Assembly: GCF_030936135.1 (NCBI RefSeq)
Contig: NC_082598.1
Coordinates: 27,398,687-27,462,686 of the forward strand
Length of the DNA stretch: 64,000 bases
DNA from: Gavia stellata
Lineage: Eukaryota > Chordata > Aves > Gaviiformes > Gaviidae
Reading direction: 5' to 3'
The notes beneath the pieces are model-generated. The model ran no database searches and was not told the DNA's origin. It saw only the letters and a program-made list of their open reading frames with translations. A program made the translations under genes and the position numbers. Positions 56,865-64,000 of this stretch are shown here, piece by piece (position 1 is the stretch's first letter; each line of letters opens with the position of its first letter).

Positions 56865-57840
56865 AAGGAGTTGTCAAGAAATAACGCAGCCTTCGGAAGC
56901 GCAGGCACTGCTGCCGCGGGGTGTCACACTGACATGCTCTGGGGCTGCGGAAGTCAGAGCCGTTCCCGTGGGTGAGTTGCCCTTGAAAAGTGCAAGGTCT
57001 CGTTTGGTATCTCATTTCCCAAACTTGGATTGCGCTATAAATGCATCGTAAAATATTCCAAACTTACCTGCCTTTAAAAACTGACTGCTCTGATTGTTCA
57101 GTCTAATCTGTGCAGAACGTGTTCAGAGACAAGTAGAAAAACCGTTTTGGGATAAAGTTACTCATTTCATGGCATTATAAATGACATTTTAATCCTAAAT
57201 GCTATTAACTTACTTAACAAAAGGTGGCTGTGTTCCACTTGTCATAATCAGACTAGTTCTATAAAGCAGCAATAAGCCTGAGAAGTAAGAGAGGAACTAA
57301 ACTAAAGAGAAGCATTTGCAGATCCTGAAAACAGCTGACTGCTTCCCACTTCCATGAGCAATGAAAATAAGAGGAAGTATTTTACTATAGATATAAAAAT
57401 GCGTGGGTTTTTTAAAATACCCATCATATACATGAACTTACATTGCATATTTGTATTAGTAAACTTTAACTATGATAGATAAAACTAGTACTAATTAGGC
57501 TAGTTGAAAACGTGCCAATCCCAAGCAGCCAAATAATTATCTATGAGAAAAGCAGAATGTATTCAGCAGTATCCCTAACAACTTCTCCGCATAAAATTCT
57601 AAAAATGGCGTTATATTAAAGCATTTTTCAGAAGGAAGTATTTATTGTTGCCTTTTTGCTCAGCAACATGTGTAAGTTGAAAAAACTGATCATAAAGTTC
57701 TATTTGTAAAATTAGCCATGTATAAAATGTAAAGACAAGCTTGTAATTTAAAATGTATTTACAGCATTGACGACACTAATTATTTAGTAGTCACATAAAA
57801 AAAATTATCAATAAACTGTGTGGTTGAAATGTTGTGTCAT
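56865..57840 (+). other. SHISA3: SHISA3 3' UTR
   Basis: AT-rich, ORF-free sequence follows the TGA at 56,862-56,864 and runs to a canonical AATAAA at 57,810-57,815. The roughly 970-nt length is reasonable for this gene. The exact end is inferred from the poly(A) signal only; later signals could extend it. Confidence 0.75.
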
Positions 57841-57855
57841 CTCTGTGTCTCAGTA
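57810..57855 (+). terminator. SHISA3: SHISA3 polyadenylation signal and GU-rich downstream element
   Basis: AATAAA at 57,810-57,815 is followed by TGTGTGG, TGTTGTGTC and CTGTGTCTC. This is the expected spacing and composition of a cleavage site plus downstream element on the plus strand. Cleavage is likely near 57,830-57,840. Confidence 0.75.
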
Positions 57856-60800
57856 CAGATAGTGTTTGATGAGCAAGTTTTCATCCTGACGGTGTACTAT
57901 ACTGTATTTTTTCCTGTTAAAGATAGTTAATTTTGCTTTTATAAATGATTTACATCTTTAACTGCACCTGTTGTGCAGATTTGATACAATATAAAATTCT
58001 GACTATACAGCAAACTCGTAGATTAATTAATGTCTTTTATATATAACTGTGGTAAAAGTGTGGTAAAAACTACACTGATTAGTTGGGTATTTTAATTTAA
58101 AACATCCTGCCCTAGGAATAAATTTTGTTTGCCCTTCTACATTCCTTCACCCAAGTAAACCAACAAACCAAATGGAAGAAGAAAAAAAAGCATCGAAACC
58201 AAACACATACAGCAAGCAAATGGAAAAGCCACAAGAAAGAAATGCAGTTATTAAAGGGCTTCTCTGCGTTCTTATTTTTGTGAACAAAGTCATTCTGTGT
58301 GTCAGAATCTACAACATCAGAGTCTGAATTGTCCTATTTTATCAGCCCCAAACTCCCTGTGTATAGGATCTCTTGAAGTACGTTATAGCTGATCTATTTT
58401 ACAACTACTAGCGTATCGGTGCGTGTTAAAATTACAGCACTTCTATTCTGAATTAGAGTATACTTCTCTGTATTTTAGGAAAGCTTCATTGGTTCTTCCT
58501 CAAGAGTTGAATACATTTTTTTTCTTAGCAAATATATAGCAATCAGTATCTTAGCATTTATGGAAAAAAAATTTTGAAATAGCCCTTTTAATATGTTTTT
58601 TATTGCATAATTAACATTACAATCCAACAGATACTACTGCTGGAAATGCAGTTTCTAAGCAGAAAAACAACTGAAGTTGTATACAATGATGTTTTAAGTA
58701 ATAGGCTTTTGTTTGAATGCTGTAATTGTTAATTACAAACTAAAATCACAATACACAGTAGTGTATATGTTTTATAAAAATCTAAAAAGTAGATTTCAAG
58801 TACTTGGGGAATTAATTGAAAGGCAAGTGTTTTGGCTTGCAATTTTTTTTAGAAAAAAATTTCAAGGAAGGGGGCGGATAAATTTTTGCCCACCTGTGTT
58901 GGTGTTTCATAGGACTCTCTTCACTGCACATTTTGAATGGGTAAGAAATACGGGACTGTTCACCAAGTAACTTTTTGGAAAAATCATTTAATATTGTAAC
59001 AGCTATCAGCTCTGTTGTTTGGAACCATCCTGCAAGATCTGCTGATCATCCCTGTGTACAGCAGAAACAGATAGTAAAACAATTAAACTATTTTTTACAA
59101 ATGTATCATAAGTCTTCAATTGGTGGAAATCTTTTTTCTCTAGTAAACTAAGGCAACACAGATCTTTCTGGAAGCAGAAACTCGATCAAGTCTAGTTAAG
59201 AAGGTGCAACTTCATGTTCATTTAAAGAGTGATTAGTCATCAGAGCCACTGACACAGGTGTTGGGTGGCTGAAATTCAATGTTTTCCTCAAAGATAGGCT
59301 GTACACCGAGAAGCCATGAGTTGGACTCAGTTATTGCCTATTAACATTTGGCGGTGTACACTGAACATGCCAGGCTGCTTCACCATAATGGTCTCAGTGG
59401 GCCCTACAATCAGATTTATTCATGTTTCAACACAGGGACGGATTATTGCTACGCTTGCGTACAGGCTTACAGACTTTAACGATTACTCAGCCTAAGTAGA
59501 GGCTGCGCAGCCTGCCACGTAGCATGAAACTCAGCCTAGCAGGGAAGACCCCCTGAGCGACTTCCTTTCCTCCCCTGATGCTGCATAATGGGCTTGACCT
59601 CATAAAATGCTTGAAGAACTTGACACACAGGAATAATTTCATTGAATCAGGCTTATAGAAGTCTGTAAGTTTATAGAGTGCAAACACTTCACAGATTGGT
59701 GGCCAGAGTGCAACAAACCCTGCAGACGGGGGTCTAAGGCTGGGAAAGACCACGTGCAGGTAAAATAGCTGTACTGGGTTACCTGTGAAGCAGGTGCGGT
59801 GGAGATTACGCACCATCTGCAAATAGACAAAGATGAATGTGTAAGTTAAGAAGAAGCTCCAAATTATTGTTCATGTAGCTACAGTGGCAGTGACCTGTAG
59901 AGCTGAAGGGAGAGGAAGGGAGGTGGGCAGAATACAAGCCCACGGACCGAAATGCTTGTTGCCTGTGCCAGTAGTTTCCAACTCAGATGGATTCAGGGTG
60001 CAGGTGAGAATACTGAATTTCCTTCCTGACGAAAAGGACCTACTGGCGCTAGATGCTCCTATGGTTTATAGAAAATAGTGATTTTTCTAAAATGTTTAGA
60101 CAGAACACAAATGGCATTCTGATACACAGTTTTTGATGACTACTGAAAGTTTGAAGGGCTAGATGTACACTTGAACTAAAAGAAATGGCTTGCTATCAGA
60201 AGTAACGTTTACACAGTACTTGCTTTACTGCCATGCTTATTTTTTAACACAGCAGGTTTAACTGTTTCTTTTGTAATACTGGAGTTCATTCATACTCATT
60301 TTACTAGAGTGACACCAATCTAAAATAAATAAAAATGAAACAAAAATCATGGTAAATTGATTATTGTGATTCACACACATTATGCACAAAATGCTTTGAT
60401 TGCTATTAACTGGCAATGGCATGTCTGAAACCCAAGTCTTCTGTGGGCAAAGAATAATAGTGCCATGAATCAGATCAGCCATTTGCTTTGTATTTCTACA
60501 TTTTGGGTTTCTTAAGGGTGTATCTCCAAAATGCATCAAAACTCTTCAGTGCTAAGAAAAACATTACATGTTCTTGCAAGAATGTCTGAAGGATTTTATT
60601 TGAAACTAGGTAAGCGGTACGGTATACGGCTCTGTAAACTCATGGATTATTTGTAATGCAAATCCCACTGGACTTGAAAAAAAAAGTGACAATTTCAAAA
60701 TTAGTTTGTCACTACTGTTTGGTTACAGCTTGATAGTAACATTAAGGATATAGAGTCAATTTTGGGCGCTCTTTCTCTGTGTATTGCGATGTGCTCTGTG

Positions 60801-61838
60801 GACTTGAGAATCTGAACACAGCTTCTGCTTTTGAGGGGGCTGCTGCTCCACGATACTCATGTAAACAGTTTTTCATTCACAATTACACTGAGGCTGTAAT
60901 ACCGTGCTATGCTGTCTTCATCAGCAAAGGCAGAAGAAGAAATGCCTTTCTGTTCTTTTTATTCTCTCCCATCGACAACGTGTGCAAACTCAGGGGGCTG
61001 TGGTGTAAATCAGGTTAGTGAAATGATTTAGTTTAAAAATAACATTTGCCACAAGAAAGGAAGGAAAGGATTTGAAAGGAAGCCTGGATCATTATAAACT
61101 GGATTATAACCTGAATAATTTCAATGGCCTCATGACTGCCAGCGTAATAGAGGCGGTGACATACCATGAGGTGGAATCTCCTTAAACCAGCTCTACCATT
61201 AAAGACTGGGTATCATGAAACTAACAGCGTGAAAGACGCATCTATTATCGAACCTGCCTTGACGGAATACAGAATCTACAAAATAAATTCATTGTGTAGT
61301 GTGTATATAAAGAATCAGTCACCTATCTACAACCAAACTCAGTTTAGGTTTGGATATATTGATTTTTATTCAGTGGGTAGACCCTGTTAGGGGAAAGAAA
61401 TAGCCGTTACTGTCATAGCCAAAGGATAAAGTATTTATCACTGCTGTCTGAAAAAGGAGGTGATGTTTCCTTATTCCCACTCTTATTCTTGTACTGCATA
61501 CTTCTCTTTCAAAATACAGTATCTCCACTAGAGTATGTTAGGGCTCTGCTGCAAATCACTAAATTGCAGACTCCTGCCCTCCCTTTTTTCCCTTTGTTTT
61601 GAGTTTTGTTGGTTTTTTTTATTAAATATTTTTCTGGACTTCACATGAGAACTGAAAAACACATCTTGAAATAGGTCTTTAAAAAAAACTTAAAACCATT
61701 GTCTTCTTTTTCAGTTTACCTTAATAACGTAAGAATTCTTTGGTATTTGTGAAATGCTATTTCTGATATGTCACATTTTAAAGAATTAAAAAAAAGAGTG
61801 ATGAGATATATGTTTTCCTTTGAAAGTAATCCCAAGCA
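57856..61838. other. Intergenic spacer between SHISA3 and the convergent 3' end
   Basis: About 4 kb of AT-rich DNA without recognisable exons or repeats. It contains a 7-bp perfect inverted repeat (GTGACAA at 60,686-60,692; TTGTCAC at 60,706-60,712) of unknown meaning. Short frames here have no family resemblance that I recognise. Confidence 0.7.
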
Positions 61839-61890
61839 CTTGCAACCAATCAATTCAACAAACCTTCTTCATTTAATGGCAAAGTTTATT
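61839..61890 (-). terminator. Minus-strand polyadenylation signal with GU-rich downstream element
   Basis: Read on the minus strand, AATAAA (61,890-61,885) and ATTAAA (61,877-61,872) are followed by GTTTGTTG...TTGGTTGCAAGTG. The pairing of signal and GU-rich element supports a real 3' end at about 61,865, convergent to SHISA3. Confidence 0.55.
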
Positions 61891-64000
61891 CATTTTTTAA
61901 CAATTAAAAGACAAAACATTTAAAATTTGCAGTTCAAAACATGCACATTCACCAAATGCCAAATGACATGTAACACTGCATGGAACTGAATGTGTTACCA
62001 GAAGAGAAGAACTATTTAAAAAACACAGTGCATTTAACATCCAGTTAAAACTAAACCTGAGAAACTACCATAAACACTGAGTCAAAAAGTCTTCATTCAT
62101 GCAGCTTCATAACTTCCACGACAGTTTCAGCAGTAATGGCTTAGTGGAGCTGTAAAACCTCACTTTACCTTGAATGCAAATTTTGCTATTACAGACTGAC
62201 CGCTTTCTGCAGCGGTTCATACATATCAAACATTGAAAATCTTAATGAAAAATTACGTTGAAGTAGAAAACCAATATTAATGCATTTATGGCTTCTATTC
62301 TACAATAAAGAAACACCATAAAATATGATTTTTAAAAAAAACTTGTTCTGGTCACAGCTTTGCAAATACAAATCACTCTCTATACGGAAATGCTTTCATT
62401 TAAGTTAAAGTATCAGCCCGCCAAAGTGCCGAACTTTGTACATCATTGCTCAGATAAGTATTCCTTATACTCACAAACAGTCCAGTTGAAGCCTATGTGA
62501 GTAACGGTTTGCACAAGCAGGAACCAGGTTTGGAATGCTAAAATATTCCTTTGTTTAATAAAGATCTGTTGGTTAATAGCGAGGAAACTGGGGGAGCGAG
62601 GGCAGAGGGGGGGAAGGAGAAACTCATTTGTTGAGTTTTGTTACCAGTGAAAACATCCAGTACCAAGAAAGTTGAACTGACAAACTCAGTTGCTTACATA
62701 GTGCTAGCTTCTCAATATATTATGAGCAGACTTTTAACGAAGGCATTAAAGAACAGGGAGCAGCAACCACCATGCATTGCCTCAGAACACTTAGAAATAT
62801 TGCCTCATGCAGACAGAATGATAAATTCATCAGACCTACAAGTGCTTTTACACAATACATAAGAAAAAAGGGAAACAACTTCTCTCCTTAAATTTAACAC
62901 GTATTCCAAATTATTCATCATTCAAGATGGGTTTAAATGTAACGTAAGAAGTCTTAAAGACACTTAATGCGCATCTTTATAACACAGTGAATTTTACAGA
63001 TGCATGTGGACATATAGGAATTTTCAGTTATCTCTTAGTGTTTCAAAATATTTTATTTATCATTTTATACAAATAGAATGATGACTAAGTATAAATCTGT
63101 TGAAACTGCTTTGCAAAAATAAGCCTAAAATTAGGAAATGGCAAGAAAAAATTCCAAATACAAATTATCAATAGATTTGTTAAAATTTGTATCCTGTTAC
63201 TTACTCTTTTGAATCTTTTTTTATATATATATGTATATATTTAAAAATAATCAAGCAACAGTATTTATATAAGATATCCGATTTTCTAAGTTCAACTTTT
63301 TGATGGAAATTTTTAATACTAACTTGTAATTGTTGTGCAGTGCGCATGAATCAGATGTCAAAGTCCATGTGAATTCTGTATTTAATACAAATTTGAATTT
63401 TCAAACAATAAGAACTGAGGCATTGTTACGAGCATTTTTTCCTAAACTGTTTTTTTCTTTAAATAAACATCTGCACAATCCCCTTATTTTAACAAAGACA
63501 TGATGTACTAGCAGGATAGTAATAGATTATATTACTGTGTACTCAACATGAAAATAAAGTGCATATTGTATACTTGAACTGATTTAAAAATGGGCACGCA
63601 TAGCTAAAATGAACTTATATTTTAAAATGGAATTGTATGAGCAATCAAAAAACATAGTTAGAATTGCCACATTGTCTTTTTTACTATTTCCAAGAAGCGG
63701 TATCTTCCAACCACTAAATACCAGACAATAAATAACATATAGTGTGTAGAAAAAGTATAGAGAGGAGAAAAACCCATCAGAAGTAATAAAAATGAAAAAT
63801 GCACTTTGTGAAATACTACTTCAAATTCTGTAAAGATGTAAGGATGAAACGCTGTGATAAGACTATCTTAAAAACCTTAAATTACAGTCTAAATTTAGGA
63901 TGTTAGATCTGTTTCAGTGGCATTCTTCCTTAAGCTAGTTAAACTGGGAATATACTGTCTGTTAATTTCCACAAACTGTATTACAATGGTGAGACAGAAT
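61865..64000 (-). other. ATP8A1: Probable 3' UTR of convergent ATP8A1 (partial)
   Basis: This 2.1-kb stretch is strongly AT-rich, has no convincing coding frame on either strand and shows no repeat family I recognise. On the minus strand it ends with AATAAA (plus 61,885-61,890) and a second ATTAAA (plus 61,872-61,877). Just downstream is a GU-rich element (plus 61,839-61,863 is CA-rich). In human and other vertebrates the next gene downstream of SHISA3 is ATP8A1, a phospholipid flippase (P4-ATPase), in convergent orientation a few kilobases away. The identity therefore rests on synteny plus the poly(A) architecture, not on any coding sequence, since the last ATP8A1 exon lies beyond the window. 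It could instead be an unrelated minus-strand transcript. Confidence 0.5.

Overview
This window is vertebrate nuclear DNA, most likely from a bird and probably a neoavian one. Three things point that way. It contains a two-exon SHISA3 gene with canonical GT/AG splice sites. Interspersed repeats are very sparse. There is also one solo LTR of the avian ERVL type, with TGTGCTGG...CATGACA ends on the minus strand. There are no bacterial-style operons, RNA genes or CRISPR arrays. Almost every open reading frame in the window is a chance frame in non-coding DNA.

Layout: positions 1 to about 54,600 are gene-poor. They hold microsatellites, AT-rich blocks that look like conserved non-coding elements, one small CpG-rich island at about 28.84-28.99 kb with a near-consensus CTCF motif, a cluster of unstable low-complexity tracts at 32.2-32.6 kb, the ERVL solo LTR at 44,619-45,196 with a CpG-rich flank and a second CTCF-like motif, and a 27-bp minisatellite at 51.15 kb. 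A CpG island at about 54.65-55.76 kb contains the start of SHISA3 (+ strand). Its coding exons are 55,165-55,450 and 56,413-56,864, and its likely poly(A) signal is at 57,810. A roughly 4-kb intergenic gap follows. From about 61,865 to the window end the sequence is AT-rich and free of long ORFs. With a minus-strand poly(A) signal at 61,885-61,890 and a GU-rich downstream element, this is best read as the 3' UTR of the convergent gene ATP8A1, inferred from the conserved vertebrate order SHISA3-ATP8A1.

The only gene I call with confidence is SHISA3, a single-pass ER/plasma-membrane adaptor that in other vertebrates antagonises Wnt and FGF signalling by retaining receptors. The long 5' desert is the expected place for its distal enhancers. 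The least explained locus is the 28.8-29.5 kb island. There a minus-strand frame with two hydrophobic segments, a good splice donor, a CTCF motif and a 19-bp tandem duplication coincide. It may be an unannotated exon, a lncRNA promoter or only an insulator.
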